A stretch of 9,327 nucleotides of DNA from Planctomycetia bacterium (lineage in GTDB: Bacteria > Planctomycetota > Planctomycetia > Gemmatales > Gemmataceae): NCBI GenBank assembly GCA_025356615.1, contig JANXSH010000905.1, positions 1 to 9,327 of the forward strand. Reading direction: 5' to 3'. The notes under the pieces were generated by a model. The model searched no databases. It had not been told where the DNA came from and saw nothing but the letters and a program-made list of their open reading frames with translations. A program made the translations under genes and the position numbers. Each line of letters begins with the position of its first letter. Positions within the stretch are counted from its first letter, which is position 1. Below, piece by piece: positions 1 through 6,123 of this stretch.

Positions 1-558
1 CTCAAGTTGGCCCAAGGCCACACCAAGGCGAAGCGACCGAAGGAGTGCCTCGAGGCGATCGAGAAGGCCAGCACTTCCTTTCGTCGGGGTGCCTTCGCCC
101 CGACCTTGGCCCCCCGAACGGCGATCCGCTACACCAACCTCTTCATGGCGCTCCAGATGGACAGCATCCTCCTCCTCGGGCACGAGCAGGGGGAGCATCG
201 GCTGGCCGACGGTCGGGTCAAGGAGTTGCAGCAGCGCGTGCAAGAACTGCTGCTCGATCTCCTCAGCCAGGGACGCAAGTTCCCTCAGACCCGAGCCGAA
301 CTCTTCGCCGGCGGGCAGCTCCTACGACACATCCCGCAATCGATCGCCTTCCTCCTGATCGAGGATTGGCAGCGCGATTCCCCGGACGACATCCGGCCCC
401 TGAAGTTGCGAATCCGCTACGCGATCGCCCAGAAGGATTGGGGGCTATCCACCAGTCTGCTGAACGGACTCGCCCAGAAGGCACCCAAGGACGGCGACCT
501 CCCCAAGTGGAAGACCGAGGTTTCCAAGAAGCTCATCGAAGGGCTTACGAAGAAGTAA
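1..558 (+). CDS. Hypothetical helical protein, C-terminal part (5' end outside window)
   Basis: The frame is open from base 1 and ends at TAA 556-558, so about 185 C-terminal residues are visible and the true start lies upstream. I do not recognise the family. The visible part is mostly charged and leucine-rich and looks fully alpha-helical (for example RVKELQQRVQELLLDLLSQG and LRIRYAIAQKDWGLSTSLL). It ends in a lysine-rich tail (LIEGLTKK). There is no signal peptide, membrane segment or catalytic motif in the visible part. A TPR-like or HEAT-like helical repeat protein is possible, because the segment around 'AIAQKDWGLSTSLLNGLAQKAPKDGDLPKW' position 410-510 alternates short helices as in TPR tails, but repeats are not clear enough to name it. 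Codon use matches the neighbouring genes, so it is probably a native gene. A hairpin lies 10 bp after the stop. Confidence 0.75.
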   Translation, partial: LKLAQGHTKAKRPKECLEAIEKASTSFRRGAFAPTLAPRTAIRYTNLFMALQMDSILLLGHEQGEHRLADGRVKELQQRVQELLLDLLSQGRKFPQTRAELFAGGQLLRHIPQSIAFLLIEDWQRDSPDDIRPLKLRIRYAIAQKDWGLSTSLLNGLAQKAPKDGDLPKWKTEVSKKLIEGLTKK

Positions 559-567
559 GCTTTCCCT

Positions 568-607
568 CAGCAATTCCCAGCGTTTCAGCGATCACCGGGA
601 ATTGCTG
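568..607 (+). terminator. Stem-loop just after the first gene (terminator-like, no T tract)
   Basis: A perfect 11-bp stem is formed by CAGCAATTCCC (568-578) and GGGAATTGCTG (597-607) with an 18-base loop, starting 10 bp after the stop codon at 558. The position suggests transcript termination or 3'-end stabilisation. No run of T follows (CTCCCAGAC), so it is not a classic intrinsic terminator. It could also be the remnant of a short repeat. Confidence 0.4.
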
Positions 608-662
608 CTCCCAGACTCATGGCGTAGGGCTCACCGGAATGGCTGTGCCCCATCCGAGAAAC

Positions 663-794
663 TAGATGACCGTTTCATAAGTTCCTCGTCACTCTTCTTA
701 GCCCGACGCGCAAGCGAGGGACGCTGTAACCCTCGCTTGCGCGTCGGGCTAAGCCAAAAGCCGACTGGCGGCGAACTTGTGAAACGGTCATCTA
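663..794. mobile_element. MITE-like element 1: 20-bp terminal inverted repeats with flanking TA
   Basis: Terminal inverted repeats lie at 665-684 (GATGACCGTTTCATAAGTTC) and 773-792 (GAACTTGTGAAACGGTCATC). They match at 19 of 20 positions and are directly flanked on both sides by TA (663-664 and 793-794), as expected for a TA target duplication of IS630/Tc1-like elements or the IS427 group of IS5. The 128-bp interior has no coding capacity of its own, so any mobility would need a transposase elsewhere in the genome. A separate perfect 24-bp palindrome (697-753) sits inside it. The family assignment is inference; the repeat structure and TA flanks are seen directly. Confidence 0.6.
697..753. 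repeat. Nested perfect 24-bp inverted repeat (planctomycete-type intergenic palindrome)
   Basis: The left arm 697-720 and right arm 730-753 are exact reverse complements over 24 bases, with the 9-base loop ACGCTGTAA. The core is CCCTCGCTTGCGCGTCGGGC. From memory, very similar palindromes are scattered in many copies between genes of planctomycete genomes; I could not verify this here. It would form a very stable hairpin in DNA or RNA, REP/BIME-like in character, and could act as a bidirectional transcription barrier. It lies wholly inside MITE-like element 1. Confidence 0.65.
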
Positions 795-806
795 TCGCTG
801 TAGTGC

Positions 807-935
807 TAGGTCGTGTGGACATTCACTCCACAAAGCCTTGTGTAGCAGGGAGTTGCGGCGACGGTGTCGGTTTTCACCTGAAGACGCAAGTTATTGACCT
901 CATGGCAGTTACGCGGTGAATGTCCACACGACCTA
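807..935. mobile_element. MITE-like element 2: perfect 18-bp terminal inverted repeats flanked by (C)TA(G)
   Basis: The arms GGTCGTGTGGACATTCAC (809-826) and GTGAATGTCCACACGACC (916-933) are perfect inverted repeats, flanked by TA at 807-808 and 934-935. With the outer C and G, both ends read CTAG. The 125-bp element has no useful open frame. It contains a small internal palindrome CACAAAGCCTTGTG at 829-842. Its size and TA flanks resemble element 1, which ends only 12 bp away, but the terminal sequences differ, so the two would need different transposases or belong to different subfamilies. This is a non-autonomous transposon by structure, not by database match. Confidence 0.6.
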
Positions 936-977
936 GTAAGGAGGGAGCGAAAGTCACTCGCTCTCGCCCGCCGGTCT

Positions 978-1150
978 ATCCCCCTTGACCCTGACCGTCT
1001 CATCCCTCGAATCAGCACCACTTCTCTCCTCCGCCTCCTCCGTCAGCCCGACGGCTCCATCCGCAGCATGCGTCCCGTCCGGGGCCGCTTCTCCGCGTGG
1101 ACCTCGAAGCCCTGCGGCAGAACGCCTCGCACGGCGGTCCGCGTCAGGGT
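978..1150 (-). pseudogene. Remnant resembling the C-terminus of the metallo-beta-lactamase gene at 2272-3162
   Basis: Read on the minus strand, 1150-1043 encodes a peptide containing VRGVLPQGFEVHAEKRPRTG and then RMLRMEPSG before a TGA at 1045-1043. It aligns without gaps to residues about 248-277 of the intact protein on this contig (ARGVLPPGVRVHTAEQHRAG, then RMVRLEVSG), about 17 of 30 identical. Past the stop, a one-base frame change gives LTEEAEE...ETVRVKGD, like LPEEADA...ETIEINGD at the end of the intact protein. Many differences are at third codon positions, which suggests a diverged coding copy that later broke. The upstream part (1150-1421) shows no clear similarity. It could instead be a short conserved repeat. 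Moderate confidence. Confidence 0.45.
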
Positions 1151-1421
1151 CATCCCCCTGCGTACACCGAATTCCCCACGGACCGATGAGCCCCCGGTCG
1201 ATCCTTGGGGCGGACCTTTAGGTAGGATAATCCGTCCTGGCAAGTCACATCGACCTCGCGAGAATGCGCGGTTTCCCACGGACTCGTGCGGCCCCATCTC
1301 GGTGCCAAATCCGGAGTTTGTCTGTCGCCCCTGCGCCTCCCCAACCGATAGAGTCGGACAAGGAAGCATTTCCGATGCCCCTCACCAGTGTCGTCGCGGT
1401 CTCATTCTCGAAGGTGATGAT
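1151..1421. other. Gene-poor stretch upstream of the acyltransferase gene
   Basis: About 270 bases between the metallo-beta-lactamase-like remnant and the acyltransferase start. Long open frames on both strands here are high-GC shadows without recognisable protein features. A -10-like GATAAT (1226-1231) with a poor TTGGGG 15 bp before it is the only promoter-like element seen, and it is weak. AAGGTG at 1411-1416 is the probable ribosome site of the acyltransferase gene. Confidence 0.4.
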
Positions 1422-2246
1422 ATGAGGAGTTCTGTCGCCGGTCGGCCCCTCGCGCCGGCGGTCGTCGGCCGAATCACGGGTGAAGACGAGGATCACAAGG
1501 CGTTCCAATTCGCCGGCCTCTCCGGCTATTCGTTTGGGCAGCGCCTGGCGATACGCGCCGCCGACTTGGCGTTCCACGGCCTGATTCGGATCATCGGCTG
1601 GTCGGTTCGCTTCGAGGTCGAGGGGCAGGAAAACTGGGAGAAGGCACGCGCCAAGGGGGGGCTCCCCATTTACAGCTTCTGGCACGACGGGATCTTCCTC
1701 TCCACCTACTTCTTCCGCAATCGCGACATCGTCGTGATGACTTCGCAGAGTTTCGACGGCGAATACATCGCGCGATTCATCCAGCGTCTGGGCTACGGCG
1801 CGGCGCGGGGGTCTTCGACGCGCGGCAGCGTCGGCGCGATGATCCAGATGATCCGCCTGATGCGGAAGGGCTACCCCGCCGCGTTCACCATCGACGGCCC
1901 CAAGGGGCCTCGCCACAGCGCCAAGGTCGGCCCGGTCTTGCTCGCCAAGAAAACGGGGGGGCCGATCCTGCCGTTCGTCGTCACGCCATCGAGACACTGG
2001 ACTGTGAAGCGAAGTTGGGACGGCTTGGCCATCCCCAAGCCGTTTTCTCGCGCGCTGGTGGGCATCGCCCCGCCGATCTACGTTTCCGCCAACGCCAGCG
2101 ACGGGATGGTGGAAGCCAAGCGCCTCGAGTTGCAGGCCGCTCTCGACGCCCTGGAGCGACGGGGGCAGCAGTGGCGGACAGGCGGCACGCCGATCGACGG
2201 CCGATCGGCCCCGCCGGAGCAGCCGACGAGCAGACGGGCCGCTTAA
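1422..2246 (+). CDS. Lysophospholipid acyltransferase family protein (DUF374-type)
   Basis: Probable acyltransferase that moves an acyl group onto a lysophospholipid or lipid A-like acceptor at the inner membrane. The 274-residue product has the DUF374/LPLAT signature: an HD pair in SFWHDGIF (H88-D89), the SQSFDGE segment (108-114), and the acceptor-site motif TIDGPKGP (156-163), followed by a hydrophobic strand (GPILPFVV). A hydrophobic stretch near residues 43-60 may anchor it to the membrane. The last ~40 residues are polar and probably disordered. I chose ATG 1422 because AAGGTG lies 5 bp upstream and the family homology begins soon after; the frame is open much further upstream (to 894), but that part crosses MITE-like element 2 and has no protein-like character. 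The gene faces the metallo-beta-lactamase gene tail to tail with a 25-bp gap. The acyl acceptor cannot be told from sequence. Confidence 0.88.
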   Translation: MRSSVAGRPLAPAVVGRITGEDEDHKAFQFAGLSGYSFGQRLAIRAADLAFHGLIRIIGWSVRFEVEGQENWEKARAKGGLPIYSFWHDGIFLSTYFFRNRDIVVMTSQSFDGEYIARFIQRLGYGAARGSSTRGSVGAMIQMIRLMRKGYPAAFTIDGPKGPRHSAKVGPVLLAKKTGGPILPFVVTPSRHWTVKRSWDGLAIPKPFSRALVGIAPPIYVSANASDGMVEAKRLELQAALDALERRGQQWRTGGTPIDGRSAPPEQPTSRRAA

Positions 2247-2271
2247 GGCCGGACTGCCCCGGTATCGTGAT

Positions 2272-3162
2272 TCAGTCGCCGTTGATTTCGATCGTCTCGA
2301 CGCTCTCTACCGCATCGGCCTCCTCCGGCAACCCCGACACCTCCAGCCGCACCATCCGCCCCGCCCGGTGCTGTTCCGCCGTATGGACCCTCACTCCCGG
2401 AGGCAACACGCCCCGCGCAGCGGCCTTCGCTAACGCGGGCTTGTTGCATTCGCCGCTGAGGTGGAGCTGGACGAGGTGCCGGAGTCGGCCCGGCGTCGAT
2501 CGCGCGAGGACGGCCCGCACCAGGGCCGCCGCCTGGTCGTTCGAGAGGTGGCCCTCGTCACCCAGGACGCGGGCGATCAGGAACGCGGGCCGCCTGCTGC
2601 CGCGCTCGAGGTCGAGGTCGTGGTTGAACTCGATGGCGAGCAGGTCCACGTCCGCGAGCGCCTCGGCGATGTGATCGTCCCAGGTGCCGAGGTCGGCGAC
2701 GTAGCCGATCGCGACGCACTGTCCGAAGAGGTCGGCCGGCCCATCGAGGCGGAAGCCGAACGTCGCCCCGGCGTCGTGCCGGACGCGCAGGGCGCGCATC
2801 CGCAGGCCGGGAGCCAGGCGCGTCTCTTCGTCCTCGACGAAGCCGTGGACCAGCCCGGCCGCGCCCATCTGGGCGAACGCGCGGGAGTTCTTCGCCAGCG
2901 AGGCGTGGTGCATCGCGGAGCAGTAGAGAGGGACGCGGCGCTCGAACAAGTGGGCGAGGGTGCGGTCGTTCCAGTGGTCGGTGTGCGTGTGCGTCAAGAG
3001 CATGGCGTGGACGTGGTCCCAGCGGTGCCCCGCCTCGCGGAGGCGCTCGCCGAGTTCGTCCGGCCCCAGCCCCGCGTCGATCAGCACGCCGAACCCGTCG
3101 GCCTGGACGAGGGCGGAGTTGCCGCGACTGCCCGAGGCCAGCATCGTGAATCGCAGCGTCAT
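2272..3162 (-). CDS. Metallo-beta-lactamase-fold hydrolase, YycJ/WalJ-like
   Basis: This is a metal-dependent hydrolase of the YycJ-like branch of the metallo-beta-lactamase fold, 296 residues from the chosen ATG at 3162. It starts with the typical MLASGSRGNS strand and loop (residues 7-16) and VLIDAG (26-31). The metal-binding HxHxDH motif is present as THTHTDHWND (H58, H60, D62, H63). Further likely ligands are H129 (VRHD), D157 (YVADLG) and H205 (GHLSND), and the C-terminal HLSGECN (H234) matches the family HLSxxNN element. YycJ-like proteins are thought to be nucleases, in some bacteria tied to DNA repair or cell-wall coordination; the substrate here is unknown. ATG 3162 was chosen because the family begins right there; a start at 3213 would add 17 residues with no family character. 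It is divergent from holA and convergent with the acyltransferase gene. Confidence 0.88.
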   Translation of the reverse strand: MTLRFTMLASGSRGNSALVQADGFGVLIDAGLGPDELGERLREAGHRWDHVHAMLLTHTHTDHWNDRTLAHLFERRVPLYCSAMHHASLAKNSRAFAQMGAAGLVHGFVEDEETRLAPGLRMRALRVRHDAGATFGFRLDGPADLFGQCVAIGYVADLGTWDDHIAEALADVDLLAIEFNHDLDLERGSRRPAFLIARVLGDEGHLSNDQAAALVRAVLARSTPGRLRHLVQLHLSGECNKPALAKAAARGVLPPGVRVHTAEQHRAGRMVRLEVSGLPEEADAVESVETIEINGD

Positions 3163-3208
3163 CGGCTCGCACCCCGCAGGCGTCGCATCGAAGGGACCTC
3201 TGTTGCAT

Positions 3209-3238
3209 ATCATAGTCTGGAGTCGGCCCCGTCAGCAA
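3209..3238 (-). promoter_or_regulatory. Possible promoter for the metallo-beta-lactamase gene
   Basis: On the minus strand, TATGAT (3214-3209) is a good -10 match, with TTGCTG (3238-3233) 18 bp upstream as a weak -35. It lies 46 bp before the ATG at 3162, in the 122-bp gap between this gene and divergent holA. The -35 matches only the TTG of the consensus, so this is a weak call. No convincing plus-strand promoter for holA was seen in the same gap. Confidence 0.3.
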
Positions 3239-3284
3239 TGCGCGTAGGGCGGGGACGACCGGAGAGCGGGAGTGGAACCCACGC

Positions 3285-4304
3285 ATGAACAGCTCGACCT
3301 TCCTCGAAAGTCAGTCCAAGGCGAAGCCGGTGCCCCTGTACGTCGTCACCGGGGACGAGGCGTTCCTGAGACGCCAGGTCCAGACCGCGCTCCGGCGGAT
3401 CGTCCTCGGCGCGGAGGACGACGGGTTCGGCGTCTCCATCCACGCCGGCGAGTCGGCGACGTGGTCGGCGGTCGTCAACGACCTGCAAACGATGCCGTTC
3501 CTCGCGCCGCGCCGGCTCGTCGTCGTCGAGGGGGGCGACTCGTTCGTCTCGCGCGAGAGGGCACGCCTCGAAAAGTACGTCGCCGAGGTCGTCGGCAAGA
3601 AGGACCCGTCCGGCGTCCTGTTGCTCGACGTGAACACCTGGCTCGGGACGACGAAGCTCGCCAAGGCGACTCCGGACGCCTGGGTGATCCAGTGCAAAGC
3701 GCCGAATTCGCACCAGTTGCCACAGTGGTGCGTCTCGTGGTGCATCGGCCAGACGGGGAAGCAGCTCTCCGCCGCCGCCGCGAAACTGCTCGTCGATCTC
3801 GTCGGCTCCGAGATGGGCGTCCTCGATCAGGAAATGCAAAAACTCTCGGTCTACATCGGTGCCGCCCCGAAGATCGAGGTGAAAGATGTGGACGAACTGG
3901 TAGGCCGCAGTCGCAGCGAATCGACCTGGCAAATTTTCGACCTCGTCAGCGCGGGCAAGACTGCCGAGGCGCTCGACTTCCTCACGCGCCTGCTCGACCA
4001 GGGCGAGGAGCCGATGAAACTCCTCGGCGCGTTCAGTGCCCAGTTGCGCCGACTCGCGCAGACGACACGCCTCAGTGCCCAGGGGGTCGGCCTCGGCGAG
4101 GCACTGACCCGAGCAGGCGTCCCGAACTTCCCCGCCGCCCGCACCGGCGCGGAGGCACTGCTCAAACACCTCGGCCGTCGTCGGCTCGATCGCGTCTACG
4201 ACTGGCTCCTCGAACTGGATGTCGGCCTCAAGGGCGGCAGCCAACTGCCCCACCACGCCCAACTCGAGCGCTTCATCATCCGGCTGGCCCGACCTCGTAG
4301 TTGA
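3285..4304 (+). CDS. holA: DNA polymerase III subunit delta
   Basis: Delta subunit of the clamp loader, which opens the beta sliding clamp and loads it on primed DNA. The 339-residue length is normal for the family. The N-terminal AAA-like domain starts with PLYVVTGDEAFLRRQ (17-31), the usual delta opening, without a working P-loop as expected for delta. The middle has the family signature VDLVGSEMGVLDQEMQKLSV (about 160-179) followed by the IFDLVSAGKTAEAL segment (207-220), and the C-terminal collar domain has GEEPMKLLGAFSAQLRRLAQ (230-249). ATG 3285 is supported by homology at residue 17; the nearest purine-rich site (GGGAG, 3268-3272) is rather far. It is first in a three-gene set: pdxA starts 13 bp after its stop. 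Confidence 0.9.
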   Translation: MNSSTFLESQSKAKPVPLYVVTGDEAFLRRQVQTALRRIVLGAEDDGFGVSIHAGESATWSAVVNDLQTMPFLAPRRLVVVEGGDSFVSRERARLEKYVAEVVGKKDPSGVLLLDVNTWLGTTKLAKATPDAWVIQCKAPNSHQLPQWCVSWCIGQTGKQLSAAAAKLLVDLVGSEMGVLDQEMQKLSVYIGAAPKIEVKDVDELVGRSRSESTWQIFDLVSAGKTAEALDFLTRLLDQGEEPMKLLGAFSAQLRRLAQTTRLSAQGVGLGEALTRAGVPNFPAARTGAEALLKHLGRRRLDRVYDWLLELDVGLKGGSQLPHHAQLERFIIRLARPRS

Positions 4305-4317
4305 AGAGAAAGCTTTG

Positions 4318-5316
4318 ATGAACATTTTGCCCCGCCTGCTGATAACGATGGGCGATGTCGCGGGCGTCGGCCCCGAGATCATCGCCCGCGCCTGGCCGGA
4401 CTTGCCGTCGCTGGCCCGGCCCGTCGTCGTGGGCGATCCGGTATGGATGGCGCGTGCCCTGGGCTTGGTGGGCGTCCGCGCCGAGGTCGTGGGTGCCGAA
4501 GAGGAGGCGACCCCGTCGCGCATCCCGTGCCTGGTGGCCACGGACCAGGATCTCACCGCCGTCCGATCGGGTCGGATCACCGCCGCAGGAGGCAAGGCGG
4601 CGTATGACTTCCTCTGTGCGGCGATCGACAAGACGATGGGCCGTGAGGCGGACGGCATCGTCACCGCGCCGTTGCACAAAGAAGGGCTGCACGCCGCAGG
4701 CATCACCCACCCCGGCCACACGGAGATCCTCGCCGAGCGCACGGGCACGCGCGAGTTCGCCATGGTCCTCTTCGGCGACGGCCTCGCCGTGGCCCATGTG
4801 ACGCTGCACATGGCCCTTCGCGACGTGTTCGCCCACCTCAGCACGGCGGCGGTCCTCGAAAAGATTCGCCTCCTGGCGCGACTCCTGCCGCGCCTCGTCG
4901 ATCGAGTCCCGAGGATCGCTGTCGCCGCCCTCAACCCCCACGCCAGCGACGGCGGGCTGTTCGGGGACGAGGAGGAGACGCTGATCCGCCCCGCCGTCGA
5001 GGCGGCCCGCGCCGAGGGCATCGACGCGAGCGGCCCCTACCCTGCCGACACGCTGTTCGTGAGGGCACACCGGGGCGAGTTCGACGGCATCGTGGCGATG
5101 TACCACGACGAGGGCCACATCGCCATGAAGCTCCGTAGCGGCCTGCGCTGCGTCAACATCAGCGCGGGCTTGCCGATCGTCCGCACGAGCGTGGCGCACG
5201 GGACGGCGTATGACATCGCGGGGCGAGGCATCGCCGACTGCGGCAGCCTCATCGAGGCGGTGCGCGTCGCGGCACGGCTGGCGGGATCGAATCCCGCCCC
5301 TGGAGGCGAGCCATGA
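4318..5316 (+). CDS. pdxA: PdxA-family 4-hydroxythreonine-4-phosphate dehydrogenase (PdxA or PdxA2 type)
   Basis: An NAD-dependent, metal-dependent dehydrogenase of the PdxA family. Classical PdxA oxidises 4-phosphohydroxy-L-threonine in pyridoxal 5'-phosphate synthesis. The 332-residue product starts with ITMGDVAGVGPEI (9-21), and all three metal-binding histidines are present: H164 (HMALRDV), H208 (LNPHASDGG) and H263 (MYHDEGH). Substrate-site elements GHTE (133-136) and LPIVRTSVAHGTAYDIAG (285-302) are conserved. The segment YHDEGHIAMK differs from the YHDQGLPVLK of E. coli PdxA and is closer to the YHDQGH form that I associate with PdxA2 enzymes acting on D-threonate/D-erythronate phosphates; no DUF1537 kinase partner is visible nearby. 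ATG 4318 is preceded by GAAGAG overlapping the holA stop. The stop overlaps the next start (ATGA), suggesting translational coupling. The family is certain; the exact substrate is not. Confidence 0.92.
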   Translation: MNILPRLLITMGDVAGVGPEIIARAWPDLPSLARPVVVGDPVWMARALGLVGVRAEVVGAEEEATPSRIPCLVATDQDLTAVRSGRITAAGGKAAYDFLCAAIDKTMGREADGIVTAPLHKEGLHAAGITHPGHTEILAERTGTREFAMVLFGDGLAVAHVTLHMALRDVFAHLSTAAVLEKIRLLARLLPRLVDRVPRIAVAALNPHASDGGLFGDEEETLIRPAVEAARAEGIDASGPYPADTLFVRAHRGEFDGIVAMYHDEGHIAMKLRSGLRCVNISAGLPIVRTSVAHGTAYDIAGRGIADCGSLIEAVRVAARLAGSNPAPGGEP

Positions 5317-5957
5317 CCCGCGATGCCGAATCCACCACCCTGTACTTGATCCGCCACGGCGCGACGGACGCGAACCTCGCCGTCCCGGCTCGCATCCAGG
5401 GGCGCAACACGAACCCGGCTCTCGCGGCGGTCGGGATCCGTCAGGCAGAGGCGACGCGCGACTTTCTAGATACACGATCCTTCGAGCGTTGCTACACGAG
5501 TCCGCTGCTGCGGGCCGCCCAGACCGCGTCGATCGTCGCGGCCCCCCACGGGTTGACGCCGGTGCCGATCGAGGCACTCACGGAGTGCGACGTGGGCCGC
5601 TGGGAGGGGCTCGACTGGGAGTCGATCCGCGCCTCAGACCCCGAGGGTCACGCGCGGTTCCACGCTAACCCGGCGGAGTTCGGCTACCCCGGCGGGGAGA
5701 CCTTCGCCGATGTCTATGACCGCGTCCGGCCCGCCCTCGACGAACTGCTCCTGCGACACATCGGCGAGACCATCATCGTCGTGGCCCACCATGTCGTCAA
5801 TCGGACGTACCTCGCGGGCCTCCTGGGCCTCGGACCCGACCGCGCCCGCAAGGTCATCCTCGACAACTGCGGCATCTCCGTCGTCGTCCGTCGGCGTGGC
5901 AAGACGACTGTCGGCACCCTCAACGCCGCGTTTCACCTCGAGGGAATCGCCGCGTAA
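5313..5957 (+). CDS. Histidine phosphatase family protein (phosphoglycerate mutase-like)
   Basis: A 214-residue phosphatase of the histidine phosphatase superfamily (PhoE/CobC/GpmB-like). The phospho-accepting motif LIRHGATDAN gives the catalytic H15 with R14. The second phosphate-binding arginine is R67 in TSPLLRAAQTA, the acid/base glutamate is E91 in LTECDVGRWEG, and the second histidine is H159 in VVAHHVVNRT. The order and spacing are those of a working enzyme. Similar sequences are often named alpha-ribazole phosphatase or phosphoglycerate mutase, but nothing here fixes the substrate, so no symbol is given. The ATG overlaps the pdxA stop by 4 bp, and a good ribosome site GGAGG (5302-5306) lies 6 bp upstream within pdxA. 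A strong inverted repeat follows 6 bp after the stop. It is cytoplasmic, with no signal peptide. Confidence 0.9.
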   Translation: MTRDAESTTLYLIRHGATDANLAVPARIQGRNTNPALAAVGIRQAEATRDFLDTRSFERCYTSPLLRAAQTASIVAAPHGLTPVPIEALTECDVGRWEGLDWESIRASDPEGHARFHANPAEFGYPGGETFADVYDRVRPALDELLLRHIGETIIVVAHHVVNRTYLAGLLGLGPDRARKVILDNCGISVVVRRRGKTTVGTLNAAFHLEGIAA

Positions 5958-5963
5958 AAGAAT

Positions 5964-6039
5964 GGGACACGGATCGAGTGGATCAGAATGGATTGGCATG
6001 ATCCGTCTTCCTCCGCCCGATCCGCTCGATCCGTGTCCC
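5964..6039. terminator. Long inverted repeat, probable transcription terminator and interspersed repeat
   Basis: The arms 5964-5984 (starting GGGACACGGATCGAGTGG) and 6019-6039 (ending CTCGATCCGTGTCCC) pair at 20 of 21 positions, with a 34-base loop. It begins 6 bp after the histidine phosphatase stop. The left flank is AAAAGAAT and the right flank is GTTGTATTTT, so either strand would give a hairpin followed by a fairly T-rich tract, as in a bidirectional terminator. From memory, GGATCGAG-type arms resemble an interspersed intergenic repeat of planctomycetes. It separates the holA operon from the FHA-GGDEF promoter. Confidence 0.55.
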
Positions 6040-6059
6040 GTTGTATTTTGGGCTTCTTC

Positions 6060-6088
6060 TTGGCGTTCTCCTATTCGTGGCTTACAAT
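6060..6088 (+). promoter_or_regulatory. Sigma70-like promoter for the FHA-GGDEF gene
   Basis: TTGGCG (6060-6065) and TACAAT (6083-6088) are separated by exactly 17 bp. The -10 matches the consensus at 5 of 6 positions and the -35 at 4 of 6. Transcription would start near 6095, giving a short leader of about 25-30 bases before the ATG at 6121/6124. The position directly after the 5964-6039 hairpin fits a separate transcription unit. Confidence 0.5.
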
Positions 6089-6123
6089 TGAGAGATGCGT
6101 TGTTCGCCTCGCTGGAGTACATG

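Noticed and set aside
1205..1231. Promoter-like TTGGGG and GATAAT upstream of the acyltransferase gene
   Set aside because: The spacing is 15 bp, the -35 is poor, and it lies about 190 bp from the start codon; not strong enough to list as a promoter.
894..1421. Long N-terminal extension of the acyltransferase frame up to 894
   Set aside because: It crosses the end of MITE-like element 2 and the metallo-beta-lactamase-like remnant and is arginine/proline/serine-rich shadow sequence. The family similarity and ribosome site support ATG 1422.
2461..3288. Plus-strand open frame of 275 codons opposite the metallo-beta-lactamase gene
   Set aside because: The sequence is low in complexity (EVGDVADRDALSEEVG style), typical of antisense frames in high-GC genes; the minus strand has clear catalytic motifs.
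4276..5577. Minus-strand open frame of 433 codons across pdxA and the phosphatase gene
   Set aside because: It is the antisense shadow of two well-supported genes; no recognisable protein motif.
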